Assembly (NCBI RefSeq): GCF_000737765.1
Contig: NZ_JPRI01000008.1
Location: 62,001 to 126,000 of the forward strand
Length of the DNA: 64,000 bases
Source: Chryseobacterium vrystaatense
GTDB lineage: Bacteria; Bacteroidota; Bacteroidia; Flavobacteriales; Weeksellaceae
Direction: 5' to 3'
The position numbers were made by a program, and so were the translations under genes. Within the stretch, counting starts at the first letter, position 1. Each line of letters opens with the position of its first letter. The notes under the pieces are model-generated. The model ran no database searches. It was not told the DNA's origin and saw only the letters and a list, made by a program, of their open reading frames with translations. Below are positions 26,267 to 34,861 of this stretch, piece after piece.

Positions 26267-28609
26267 TTAATTTGCCCTGTTTTTCTCATCAAATTTCACA
26301 TTACGGTCAGTCCCTTTTACTTTTTTATTTCCAAAAGTATACGTCGCCGATAAAGTAAGCCTTCTCGCATCATAATAATTATTGTAATAATGGGTGCCTG
26401 TTGTATAATAGATTTCTCCACGGCTCCTGCCCTGTTTAAAGATATCTGAAACCAACAGATTCATCTGCAGCGTTTTCTCCATAAGGCTCAATTTAAGCCC
26501 GGCGGTAACAAGTCCTGCATAATTCATGTAGGAATTCCCCGAATTGGAAGGCAGCCGGAACCAATAGTTAAACATCATCTGTACAGTTTTGCTTTTGTTA
26601 AGTGACAGGTTGTTCTGAAAATCAAAACTATAGCTGTTTCCTTTTCTTGATGCAGCATCGGTATCAAAAACTTTAGTTTCCATATAAGACAGATCAGCAG
26701 AATAATTAGCTTCCCAGAATTTAAAGAAAGTATCAGAATAATTTACGGTAGCTCCCATACTGTTCTGATTATAATAATTGGCAAAAGTACTGATCCTGTT
26801 TTCCCCCTGAAGATTCACCAACTGGCTGAATGCTTCTACCGTTCTCTGGAAATAAGCAGTGGTTGACAGCTTTCCTTTATACACATGTGAAATCTCAAAA
26901 TTATGGTTGATAGAGGGTTTCAGTAAAGGATTTCCGGTAAAATAAGAATTGACATTGATATACCAACGGTAAGGATTAATCGCACGGAATCCTGGTCTGT
27001 TGATCCTTTTGGAATAGTTTAAATTGAAAGTATTATTCTCATTGCTTTTATAAGTGATATAAGCCGTAGGAAAGAATTTACCGTAAGAATTTTCTGTCTG
27101 CTGCCCTGAGGTTAAAGAATGACCATTCACTGTGGAATACTCATAGCGAAGTCCTGCTTTTGCCGACCATTTTTCACTGAACGTTTTTTCAAAACTGGCA
27201 TAGGCTGCATAGTTTTTCTCGTTGTACTCAAATACATTGCTTTTTAAAGGATCTGTAATAAAACTTCCATTCGTGAGATTCTGGTAAGAAATATTTGAAT
27301 TGTTGTCAAAATTGGTGAACTTAACTCCTGTTTCCACCTTTGCAAATTCATACGGAAGGGTAAGATCAGCCTGCCCCGAATAAATTTTATAATCAACGGA
27401 AGAAGGTGTTCTCACTACAAAACTGTCCCCCGAATTTTCCATCGTGGTAAAATCAATCATGCTCTTTGGACTATTGGAGAAATAATTTCCTGTAATGCTC
27501 AGTTTATGATTCAGTCTTCCAAATTTGTGATCGTAGTATGCACTTATGGTTTGCTGCTGGTTTCTGGCACGGTGTTCCGCATAAGTAGACAGTGTACTTG
27601 TATACATTCCATCCTGAAAATAATTGGAAGTATTCTGAACATCCATATTGGAATGACTGAACCCATAATCGTAAATAAACCCAACATTGGATTTGGCATT
27701 GAGCTGATAGTCAACACTTAAATTAGCCCCAAGCCCGTCACCGAAATCTCTCCTGTTGTCCGAGCTTTTAAGACCGTCTGCGCCTTCTATTGTATAGTTT
27801 TCGTAGGAATGTTTTTGAGTATCATACTGTCTTAATTTCAATGATGAACGCAGTTTTTCATTCTGATAATTGACTGTTATATTGTTTGAAACCCCGGTAT
27901 AGGTCTGTTGCTGAAGGCTCGTGGTCACACTTCCGTTCCAGCCCAGATTTTGGTTTTTCTTTAAAACAATATTGATGAGTCCGCTGTTTCCCTGGGCTTC
28001 ATATTTTGCGGGAGGTGTGGTAATCACTTCAATCTTTTCTATATTTTCAGATCTCAGACTCTTAAGATAAGTAACAAGTTCACTTCCTGAGAGATTCAGC
28101 ATTCTTTCGTTGATCATTACTGCTACTCCACTTTTTCCTGCGATTGAAATTCCTGCATTATCATCCACTTTAAGCAAAGGCGTCGTTGACAATGCTTCGG
28201 CACCATCCATTCCCTGAGAAGCAACAGAGTTGGATACATTAAAAATGAGCCGGTCCGCTTTTCTCTCAATAAGCTTTTTTCTGGCAGTAAGAGTAACTCC
28301 TTCAATCTGCTTTTCCTCTTTTTTTTCAAGGAAAAAGTCTTGCTTCATTTCCCCGTTTACGCTAATATCCACAGTTGATATTTCTCTTCCGTCCTGGATC
28401 AATTTTATATTGTAATTTCCGTTATCGGGAAGTTTTAAAGAATAATTTCCTTTATCATCTGAAATAGCGGTTTGTCTGATTGTATCTTTTACGGCTATGA
28501 TTTCTATATATGAAACAGAATTTCCCGTCTGTGTAATCTTTCCTGTAATACTCTGCGAAAAACCAAGAACCGGAAGCAGCATGATCACAGAAACTAATAT
28601 TTTCTTCAT
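26267..28609 (-). CDS. outer-membrane beta-barrel receptor (TonB-dependent type)
   Basis: A 780-aa protein. It has a signal peptide (MKKILVSVIML, cleavage after GFSQS), a carboxypeptidase-regulatory-like beta-sandwich (about 20-95), a plug-like domain with SEALSTTP-type and MINERMLNLSGSE motifs (about 100-200), then a long barrel of the outer-membrane beta-barrel family type. The barrel ends in ATYTFGNKKV before a short charged tail. It probably imports or senses a polymer-derived ligand, unknown here. The ATG at 28609 is used, as the longer frame begins with TTG. It is divergent from the GH92 gene 102 bases away. Confidence 0.88.
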   Translation of the reverse strand: MKKILVSVIMLLPVLGFSQSITGKITQTGNSVSYIEIIAVKDTIRQTAISDDKGNYSLKLPDNGNYNIKLIQDGREISTVDISVNGEMKQDFFLEKKEEKQIEGVTLTARKKLIERKADRLIFNVSNSVASQGMDGAEALSTTPLLKVDDNAGISIAGKSGVAVMINERMLNLSGSELVTYLKSLRSENIEKIEVITTPPAKYEAQGNSGLINIVLKKNQNLGWNGSVTTSLQQQTYTGVSNNITVNYQNEKLRSSLKLRQYDTQKHSYENYTIEGADGLKSSDNRRDFGDGLGANLSVDYQLNAKSNVGFIYDYGFSHSNMDVQNTSNYFQDGMYTSTLSTYAEHRARNQQQTISAYYDHKFGRLNHKLSITGNYFSNSPKSMIDFTTMENSGDSFVVRTPSSVDYKIYSGQADLTLPYEFAKVETGVKFTNFDNNSNISYQNLTNGSFITDPLKSNVFEYNEKNYAAYASFEKTFSEKWSAKAGLRYEYSTVNGHSLTSGQQTENSYGKFFPTAYITYKSNENNTFNLNYSKRINRPGFRAINPYRWYINVNSYFTGNPLLKPSINHNFEISHVYKGKLSTTAYFQRTVEAFSQLVNLQGENRISTFANYYNQNSMGATVNYSDTFFKFWEANYSADLSYMETKVFDTDAASRKGNSYSFDFQNNLSLNKSKTVQMMFNYWFRLPSNSGNSYMNYAGLVTAGLKLSLMEKTLQMNLLVSDIFKQGRSRGEIYYTTGTHYYNNYYDARRLTLSATYTFGNKKVKGTDRNVKFDEKNRAN

Positions 28610-28711
28610 GTATTTTGTAGTAATAGTTTTCAATAAGACAATTCCTGACTTTCTTTTATTACATTCCGTTCTGCTGTTTTTTCAATATATTCGTTGGTAT
28701 AAAATTATGAT

Positions 28712-31513
28712 ATGAAAAAAAGACTGGCAGTTTTCTCATTATTCATTGCCCAGATCATATATTCCCAGAATTATTCTCAATATGTAAATCCTTTTATAGG
28801 AACCGGAGGCCACGGCCATACTTTTCCGGGAGCTACTGTTCCCTTCGGAATGGTACAGCTTTCTCCCGATACCAGGATAGACGGAAGCTGGGACGGATGC
28901 AGCGGATATCACTATTCAGATTCTGTGATCTATGGTTTTTCACATACGCATCTCAATGGAACAGGGGTTTCTGATTACGGAGATATTATGCTGATGCCTA
29001 CAATGGGAAATGCAAGCTTAAATAGCAAAGACTATTCTTCCAAGTTCTCACATAAAAATGAAAAAGCATCGGCAGGATTTTATTCAGTTAAATTAGATAA
29101 AAACAATATCGATGTCCGCCTGACTACGACCAAAAGAGTCGGTTACCACGAATATACTTTTAACAATTCAGGAAAAGCCAATATCGTTCTTGATCTCAAC
29201 CACAGGGACAAATTACTGGAAGGAGAAGTGAAGATTATTGATGATAAAACCATTGAGGTGTTCAGAAGAAGTGAGGCCTGGGCAACCAATCAGTATGTCT
29301 ACGCCAGAATTGAGTTTTCAAAACCGATGAAGATCTCTAAAAAAGAGGTTGACGGCAGACATGAAGACCTTTTTTTTTCCGGAACAAAACTGGCACTGGC
29401 ATTTTCAGCTGATGTTAAAAAAGGTGAAAAGATCAGCGTAAAAGTTTCCATTTCTCCGACAGGTTATGAAGGAACGGAAAAAAATATGCTGGCAGAAGGT
29501 AAATCCAATGATTTTGAAACGATAAAAAAACAGGCAGAAACCGACTGGAACAGGGAGCTTTCAAAAATTGAAGTTAAATCTGATGATCAAGATAAACTTT
29601 CTGTTTTCTATACAGCCCTTTATCACGTTTTTACCCAACCGAATATCAATATGGATGTAGATGGAAGATACAGAGGTCGTGATAACAAACTTTACACAAC
29701 GAATGGATTTGATTATTACTCTGTCTTCTCGCTTTGGGACACGTTTAGAGCTGCTCATCCACTCATGACCCTGATTGACAGAAAAAGAACAGCAGATTTC
29801 ATCAATACTTTTATCAAACAATATGAGCAGGGCGGAAAACTTCCGGTTTGGGAACTGGCCTCCAACGAAACCGAATGTATGATCGGTTATCATTCTGTTT
29901 CTGTAATCGCAGATGCAATGGCCAAAGGCATCAAGGGATTTGATTATGAAAAAGCTTTTCAGGCATCTAAAAGTTCTGCTATGCAGGATATTTTTGGTTT
30001 AAATGCTTACAAACATAACAATTATATCAGTATTGATGATGAACACGAAAGTGTTTCCAAAACAGTAGAATATGCCTACGATGACTGGTGTATCGCACAA
30101 ATGGCTAAGATTTTAGGCAAAAAAGAAGATTATCAAAACTTTATGAAACGTTCCCAGAACTGGAAAAATCTTTATAATCCAACAAGTGGCTTTATGCAGC
30201 CGAGAAAGAACGGAAACTGGTACGAGCCATTCGATCCAAGAGAGGTCAACAATAATTACACAGAAGGAAATTCATGGCATTATTCGTATTCTGTACAACA
30301 GGATATTCCCGGACTGATTGCTGCTCATGGCGGAACGGAAAAATTTGAACAGTTCATTGATGCTCTGTTCGAAGCACCAGATAAAACAACAGGCAGAGAG
30401 CAGGTAGATATCACAGGTCTGATGGGACAATATGCCCAGGGGAACGAGCCCAGCCATCACATTGCCTATTTGTACAACTATGTAGGAAAACCGGAAAAGA
30501 CAGATGCCAAGATCAAATATATTCTTGATAATTTTTATAAAAACACTCCGGATGGACTCATCGGAAATGAAGACTGCGGGCAAATGAGTGCATGGTATAT
30601 TCTGAGCTCAATGGGAATCTATGCAGTTACTCCCGGACTTCCGGAATGGCAAACGACAACACCTTATTTTGATGAGGTTAAAATTCATCTGGAAGATGGT
30701 ACAACAAAAGTAATCACTAAAAACACCAGTAAATCTGAGCTTCAAAAACTGGGGTTTGAAAACAGCAGACCTGTGAAAGATTTCAAATATAACCAGCTTA
30801 CCGCAGCACCGGTTATCGCGTCAGACAGGATCTTCGATTTCTCTGCGAAAGTGCAGATATCCCCACTGAATCCTGCGGATAAAGTCTATTACATGACCAT
30901 GAATTCAGACGATGCCAATGTAAGAAAAACTTTCACCCCGTATAAAGGACCTTTTACCATCAGCAAAACCACCCAGGTTCTCGCCTATTCTGAAAGAAAC
31001 GGAGAAAAGAGTTCTGTTACCGTTTCTCAGTTCAACAGAAGACCAAATTATTGGGATATTACCATCAACTCAAAAGCAACACCTCAATATACAGCTAACG
31101 GAAAACTGGCTTTGATTGATGGAATCAAAGGTGATGTGAACTGGAGAAAAGGGGAATGGCATGGCTACCAGGGACAGAATTTTGAAGCAATAATTGACTT
31201 AAAATCACCTCAGCAAATCACGAAATTATCCTCGACCTACCTTCAGGACAGCAAAGCATGGATTTTAATGCCTAAAAAAGTAGAATACTATGCCTCCATG
31301 AACGGAAAAGACTTTATCCTGTTGAAAACAATAGATCACAGTATAGATCCTAAAGATGAAAAAGTACAGATCAGAGATTTCGAAGCAGAAATTCTTCCGA
31401 CCGAAGCCCGTTATATAAAAGTAAAAGCACATTACTACGGAAAACTTCCGAAATGGCATCAGGGAGCCGGTGGTGAGGCATATATTTTTATTGACGAGAT
31501 TTCTGTGAAATAA
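28712..31513 (+). CDS. GH92 alpha-mannosidase, secreted
   Basis: A 933-aa glycoside hydrolase family 92 enzyme, Ca-dependent exo-mannosidases acting on alpha-linked mannose. It has a signal peptide (1-18, ending YSQ), then the family opening VNPFIGTGGHGHTFPGA, PFGMVQLSPDT and the HLNGTGVSDYGD loop. The catalytic-domain motifs GNEPSHH (with the presumed acid Glu) and GNEDCGQMSAWY (with the presumed base Asp) are present. After residue 700 come a chitobiase-C-like module and an F5/8C-like carbohydrate-binding domain. It probably trims host or yeast mannans, in the periplasm or outside the cell. The adjacent divergent receptor might take up the products. Confidence 0.92.
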   Translation: MKKRLAVFSLFIAQIIYSQNYSQYVNPFIGTGGHGHTFPGATVPFGMVQLSPDTRIDGSWDGCSGYHYSDSVIYGFSHTHLNGTGVSDYGDIMLMPTMGNASLNSKDYSSKFSHKNEKASAGFYSVKLDKNNIDVRLTTTKRVGYHEYTFNNSGKANIVLDLNHRDKLLEGEVKIIDDKTIEVFRRSEAWATNQYVYARIEFSKPMKISKKEVDGRHEDLFFSGTKLALAFSADVKKGEKISVKVSISPTGYEGTEKNMLAEGKSNDFETIKKQAETDWNRELSKIEVKSDDQDKLSVFYTALYHVFTQPNINMDVDGRYRGRDNKLYTTNGFDYYSVFSLWDTFRAAHPLMTLIDRKRTADFINTFIKQYEQGGKLPVWELASNETECMIGYHSVSVIADAMAKGIKGFDYEKAFQASKSSAMQDIFGLNAYKHNNYISIDDEHESVSKTVEYAYDDWCIAQMAKILGKKEDYQNFMKRSQNWKNLYNPTSGFMQPRKNGNWYEPFDPREVNNNYTEGNSWHYSYSVQQDIPGLIAAHGGTEKFEQFIDALFEAPDKTTGREQVDITGLMGQYAQGNEPSHHIAYLYNYVGKPEKTDAKIKYILDNFYKNTPDGLIGNEDCGQMSAWYILSSMGIYAVTPGLPEWQTTTPYFDEVKIHLEDGTTKVITKNTSKSELQKLGFENSRPVKDFKYNQLTAAPVIASDRIFDFSAKVQISPLNPADKVYYMTMNSDDANVRKTFTPYKGPFTISKTTQVLAYSERNGEKSSVTVSQFNRRPNYWDITINSKATPQYTANGKLALIDGIKGDVNWRKGEWHGYQGQNFEAIIDLKSPQQITKLSSTYLQDSKAWILMPKKVEYYASMNGKDFILLKTIDHSIDPKDEKVQIRDFEAEILPTEARYIKVKAHYYGKLPKWHQGAGGEAYIFIDEISVK

Positions 31514-31561
31514 ATCGGGAAGAAGCTGGAAGTTAACATGAGTTTGAAGATTATAAAAAAT

Positions 31562-31594
31562 TTCCCCTTTGAAAATTTCAAAGGGGAATTTTGT
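31562..31594. terminator. bidirectional terminator between GH92 and PhyH genes
   Basis: A 12-base stem (31562-31573 with 31577-31588) with a very short loop, flanked by A6 upstream and a T-rich run downstream, between convergent genes. Confidence 0.8.
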
Positions 31595-31653
31595 TTTATT
31601 AAGATGCTGAGCAAAATCTAAGCACCCTCTATTAATCAGATTTCGTAATCTTT

Positions 31654-32376
31654 TTAATTTATTCTTTCAGACCACTGCAACTGTTCAGGCAGTTCCATAT
31701 CAGAAAATTCTATATGAATAACTCTTCTTCGTCTGCCATCAGTAGTTCTATTGGAACCGTGAAGCGTAAGCGGCTTCATGATCATAACACCACCCTTCTG
31801 TACATCGCAGAATTTCTCTGTTTCTGTTTTTAAGTCGATGGTTTCCGGTCTGCGGATTCCTTTGGTATGCGATCCCGGGATGACTTTCAGTGCTCCATTA
31901 TATTCATCCGTATCATCCAGATGGATTCTGATAGTACAGATATTTTCCAGAATAGGCAGGGGCGGCTGTACAGCAAACTGATTTTTTTTTGTCGTCCATG
32001 ATCCAAACCCCTCTATTTCCAGTTTTTTATCAACTGAAATGGTGAGATCCTGATGATAGGCAACATACCAATTGGAGGTTTCCGGTTTGTCAAAGTAAAT
32101 ACTTTTTATGGCAAAATATTTTTCTCCGAAGAGTTGTTTGACAATGGTTTTAATGGTATCGTTAAATATCAGATCCTTAGCTTCCGGAATCTCTTTCAGG
32201 AACTGTCTTACGGCAAAAAGATCATCAGATTTTCTGAAATTCTCTCTCGATGTATCTGCATTTCGAATGCACTTTGTTATCTTTTCAATCTCATCATCAG
32301 AAAAGACCGAATTGATTACGGTAAGGCCTTTTTCAAGGAAATATTGTTTATGATTCTGTATATATTGTTTTGTCAT
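31654..32376 (-). CDS. PhyH-family Fe(II)/2-oxoglutarate dioxygenase
   Basis: A 240-aa phytanoyl-CoA dioxygenase-like enzyme. The metal triad HxD...H is visible as HQD (His108, Asp110) and LTLHGS (His206). An Arg in RRRRVIHIEF fits the 2-oxoglutarate site, and PGSHTKGIRRP is the conserved loop. It hydroxylates an unknown small molecule in the cytosol. The gene follows the symporter by 6 bases, so both are in one operon, and the substrate may be an amino acid or dicarboxylate brought in by that carrier. This link is inference. Confidence 0.88.
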   Translation of the reverse strand: MTKQYIQNHKQYFLEKGLTVINSVFSDDEIEKITKCIRNADTSRENFRKSDDLFAVRQFLKEIPEAKDLIFNDTIKTIVKQLFGEKYFAIKSIYFDKPETSNWYVAYHQDLTISVDKKLEIEGFGSWTTKKNQFAVQPPLPILENICTIRIHLDDTDEYNGALKVIPGSHTKGIRRPETIDLKTETEKFCDVQKGGVMIMKPLTLHGSNRTTDGRRRRVIHIEFSDMELPEQLQWSERIN

Positions 32377-32382
32377 GTTTTG

Positions 32383-33633
32383 TTAAACTTCCTGAGGTGT
32401 ATTTTCAAGCTGTCCTTCCCATTTGGAAACAGCGGAAGTAGCCAATGCATTTCCTAATACATTTGTCATACTTCTTCCCATATCACAGAAGTGATCGATC
32501 GGCAGAATCAAAGCGATTCCTTCCGGAGGAATTCCAAACATGGAACAGGTAGCCACGATGATTACCAGTGAAGCTCTTGGAACTCCGGCAATACCTTTTG
32601 AGGTAAGCATTAGTACTAAAAGCATTGTGATCTGCTGCCCCAATGTCATGTCAATACCATAAATCTGCGCAATAAAGATAGAAGCAAATGTCATATACAT
32701 CATACTTCCGTCGAGATTAAATGAATATCCTAAAGGCAGAATAAAAGATACCACTCTGTTGTTGCATCCGAATTTTTCAAGCTCTTCCACCAATTTAGGG
32801 AAAACAGCTTCTGAACTGGTCGTCGAGAAAGCAATCAGTAAAGGTGCTTTGATTCTTTTAAGCAGTTCGAAAAGACGGTTTCCTAAGATCAGATAACCGA
32901 CCAGTAAAAGTACCAGCCAAAGTACAGCCAGTGCAAAGAAAAAGTCTCTCAGATAAATAGCATATACTTTAAATATTTCGAACCCATTCATCGCCACTAC
33001 CGCAGCAATAGCTCCTAAAACTCCAAACGGCGCAAACCACATGATGTAGCCAACCATTTTAAGGATAGCGTGGGCAATAATATCAAAAAGTTTAACCACA
33101 GGCTTCGAGTATTCTTCTCCCAAATTAGCAAGAGCTACTCCAAACATGATGGAAAAAATTACAATCTGAAGTACCTCATTGGTCGCAAAAGCTTCAAATA
33201 AACTTTTAGGGATCATGTGTTTTACAAAGTCTTCCAGTGAAAAACTTTTGCTGCTTTTAAGAAGATCTTCCGCAGCGGCAGCATCCTGAATCGGCAGTTT
33301 AGTTACATGGCCGGGTTCCAGCCAGTTCACAAGGATCAGTCCTATAAAAAGAGAAACCAGTGATGCGGAAATAAACCACAACATTGCTTTTGTTCCTACC
33401 CTTCCGATCATTTTGATGTCACTCATTTTGGCAATTCCCACCACAAGGGTCGTAAACACCAATGGTGCAATGATCATCTGTACAAGTCTGATAAAAACAG
33501 TTCCCAGCAGTTTGATATTCTTGGAAAAAGGTTCCGCACTTTCAGGATATTTTACGTGTACGATACCTCCGATTCCTACTCCCAGGATAAGCGCAATGAT
33601 AATGGCTATAAAAAGTTTATTTTGTCCTTTCAT
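32383..33633 (-). CDS. dicarboxylate/amino acid:cation symporter (DAACS)
   Basis: A 416-aa GltP/DctA-family carrier with about eight membrane segments. It has the re-entrant loop HP1 with the Ser/Thr-rich STTSSEAVFPKL, the TM7 motif SFNLDGSMMY (equivalent to NMDGT), and HP2 with GIAGVPRASLV. It imports glutamate, aspartate or C4-dicarboxylates with protons or sodium. Substrate specificity is not fixed by what I can read. It is the first gene of a two-gene operon with the PhyH dioxygenase and has a good promoter. Confidence 0.92.
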   Translation of the reverse strand: MKGQNKLFIAIIIALILGVGIGGIVHVKYPESAEPFSKNIKLLGTVFIRLVQMIIAPLVFTTLVVGIAKMSDIKMIGRVGTKAMLWFISASLVSLFIGLILVNWLEPGHVTKLPIQDAAAAEDLLKSSKSFSLEDFVKHMIPKSLFEAFATNEVLQIVIFSIMFGVALANLGEEYSKPVVKLFDIIAHAILKMVGYIMWFAPFGVLGAIAAVVAMNGFEIFKVYAIYLRDFFFALAVLWLVLLLVGYLILGNRLFELLKRIKAPLLIAFSTTSSEAVFPKLVEELEKFGCNNRVVSFILPLGYSFNLDGSMMYMTFASIFIAQIYGIDMTLGQQITMLLVLMLTSKGIAGVPRASLVIIVATCSMFGIPPEGIALILPIDHFCDMGRSMTNVLGNALATSAVSKWEGQLENTPQEV

Positions 33634-33652
33634 ATATATTGTTCAATTCCCA

Positions 33653-33681
33653 CAAATATAACAGTTTTTCAATTGGTACAA
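33653..33681 (-). promoter_or_regulatory. promoter of the symporter-PhyH operon
   Basis: Minus-strand TTG (33681-33679), an 18-base spacer and TATATTTG (33660-33653). Predicted start near 33646, 13 bases before the ATG. Confidence 0.55.
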
Positions 33682-33796
33682 TATTTTGTCTTATTCCGGT
33701 TAAGTTTGGATTAAGTATATAATACATTAAAATTAAAACATTGATTTATAAAATATTGCAAAAAAATTAAGAAACATTTATTGATTTTTTATTCTT

Positions 33797-33823
33797 TTGG
33801 TACAAATTTTATTATTACATTTG
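33797..33823 (+). promoter_or_regulatory. promoter of the BON-domain gene pair
   Basis: TTG (33797-33799), a 16-base spacer and TACATTTG (33816-33823); predicted start near 33830. Confidence 0.5.
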
Positions 33824-33853
33824 ATTGTATTAACAACATTATAAATATACAAT

Positions 33854-34339
33854 ATGAAAAAAACTATCGCAATGGCTGCCCTAGCTGTAGCTATATCTTT
33901 TGGAGCGGTTTCTTGTAAAAAGAAAATTTCTGATGCCGATCTTCAGACTCAGGCTACAACCATCGTAACTTCTAATCCCAATGCTACTGTTGAAGTAAAA
34001 GAAGGAGTTGCTCATTTAAGCGGAACTTTTGCTGATCAGCAGTCTAAGGATGCTATGATCACCAAGTTAAAAGCTATCAACGGAGTAAAAGAAGTAATGG
34101 ATATGGCTACTGTAGCTCCTGCTGCAACTGCACCGGTAGAAACTGCATCTGCTGTAGATCCTGCAGTTCAGAAAAAAGTTCAGGACGCAGTTAAAGATTT
34201 CCCATCTGTAAAAGTGGAAGTTGTAAACGGACAGCTTACTCTAACTGGAAATGTTTCCGGCCTTCAGGCAAGAAAGATCAAAGAATCTGTAGATGCTTTG
34301 AAAATCGGAAAGTATAACAATAACCTAGTGGTAAAATAA
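33854..34339 (+). CDS. double BON-domain lipoprotein
   Basis: A 161-aa lipoprotein (signal ending AVSC, Cys21). It has two BON domains: residues about 28-85 (VEVKEGVAHLSGTF, INGVKEVMDM) and about 105-161 (VEVVNGQLTLTGNV). They are joined by an Ala/Thr/Val/Pro-rich linker. BON domains bind phospholipid surfaces and occur in osmotic-shock proteins such as OsmY. It is followed 7 bases later by a BON-SH3 gene, and codon use looks adapted for high expression. A role in envelope stress is likely but unproven. Confidence 0.88.
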   Translation: MKKTIAMAALAVAISFGAVSCKKKISDADLQTQATTIVTSNPNATVEVKEGVAHLSGTFADQQSKDAMITKLKAINGVKEVMDMATVAPAATAPVETASAVDPAVQKKVQDAVKDFPSVKVEVVNGQLTLTGNVSGLQARKIKESVDALKIGKYNNNLVVK

Positions 34340-34346
34340 TTTTAAG

Positions 34347-34766
34347 ATGAGTACATTACAAGATAAATATTCAAGTGTAGTTTCAGCAGCACAGTCTGCA
34401 GGAATCTCCAATCTTCAGGTTCAGGAGCAGGACGGTATTCTTTACGTTTCAGGAAGTGCTTCCAATACAGCAGCAAAAGATGCAGTTTGGAATGCTTTAG
34501 GAACTATCGATTCTACTTATTCGGCTTCAGATATCAATATTGACGTACAGGTTTCAGGATTAACTTCAGGTGCTGCTTTAACAGTAGCTACAGAAGATTC
34601 TAATCTAAACATCAGACAGGAGCCTTCTACCGAAGCTGCTGTAGTAGGAAAAGCTGCTAAAGGTTCATCAGTAACTTTGATCGAGCAGACTTCTGATGAC
34701 TGGTGGAAAGTGAAAACTGACGACGGTCAGGAAGGTTATGCTTATTCAAGATATTTAAGAGCATAA
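34347..34766 (+). CDS. BON-like plus bacterial SH3 domain protein
   Basis: A 139-aa protein: an N-terminal BON-like segment (about 1-70, VQEQDGILYVSGSASN) and a C-terminal SH3b domain (about 75-139, SNLNIRQEPSTEAAVVGKAAKG, DDWWKVKTDDGQEGYAYSRYL). SH3b domains usually bind cell-wall peptides. No signal peptide is visible, which is unusual for a wall-binding domain and suggests cytosolic residence or a non-classical export route. It is co-transcribed with the BON lipoprotein and followed by a terminator. Confidence 0.8.
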   Translation: MSTLQDKYSSVVSAAQSAGISNLQVQEQDGILYVSGSASNTAAKDAVWNALGTIDSTYSASDINIDVQVSGLTSGAALTVATEDSNLNIRQEPSTEAAVVGKAAKGSSVTLIEQTSDDWWKVKTDDGQEGYAYSRYLRA

Positions 34767-34806
34767 ATTTTTCGAAATATTAAACTTTTGAAAAAATTAA
34801 GACAGG

Positions 34807-34831
34807 CATCCCCAATTGGGGATGTTTTTTT
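34807..34831 (+). terminator. terminator of the BON operon
   Basis: CATCCCC (34807-34813) pairs with GGGGATG (34818-34824), AATT loop, then seven T residues. Confidence 0.88.
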
Positions 34832-34861
34832 ATACTTTTACGCCGTTAAAGAAAGCACTGA

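Noticed and set aside
26059..26292. Cys-rich 77-aa minus-strand frame overlapping the receptor gene end
   Set aside because: No recognisable family, no promoter or coupling signal, and it overlaps a well-supported gene; left as part of the spacer.
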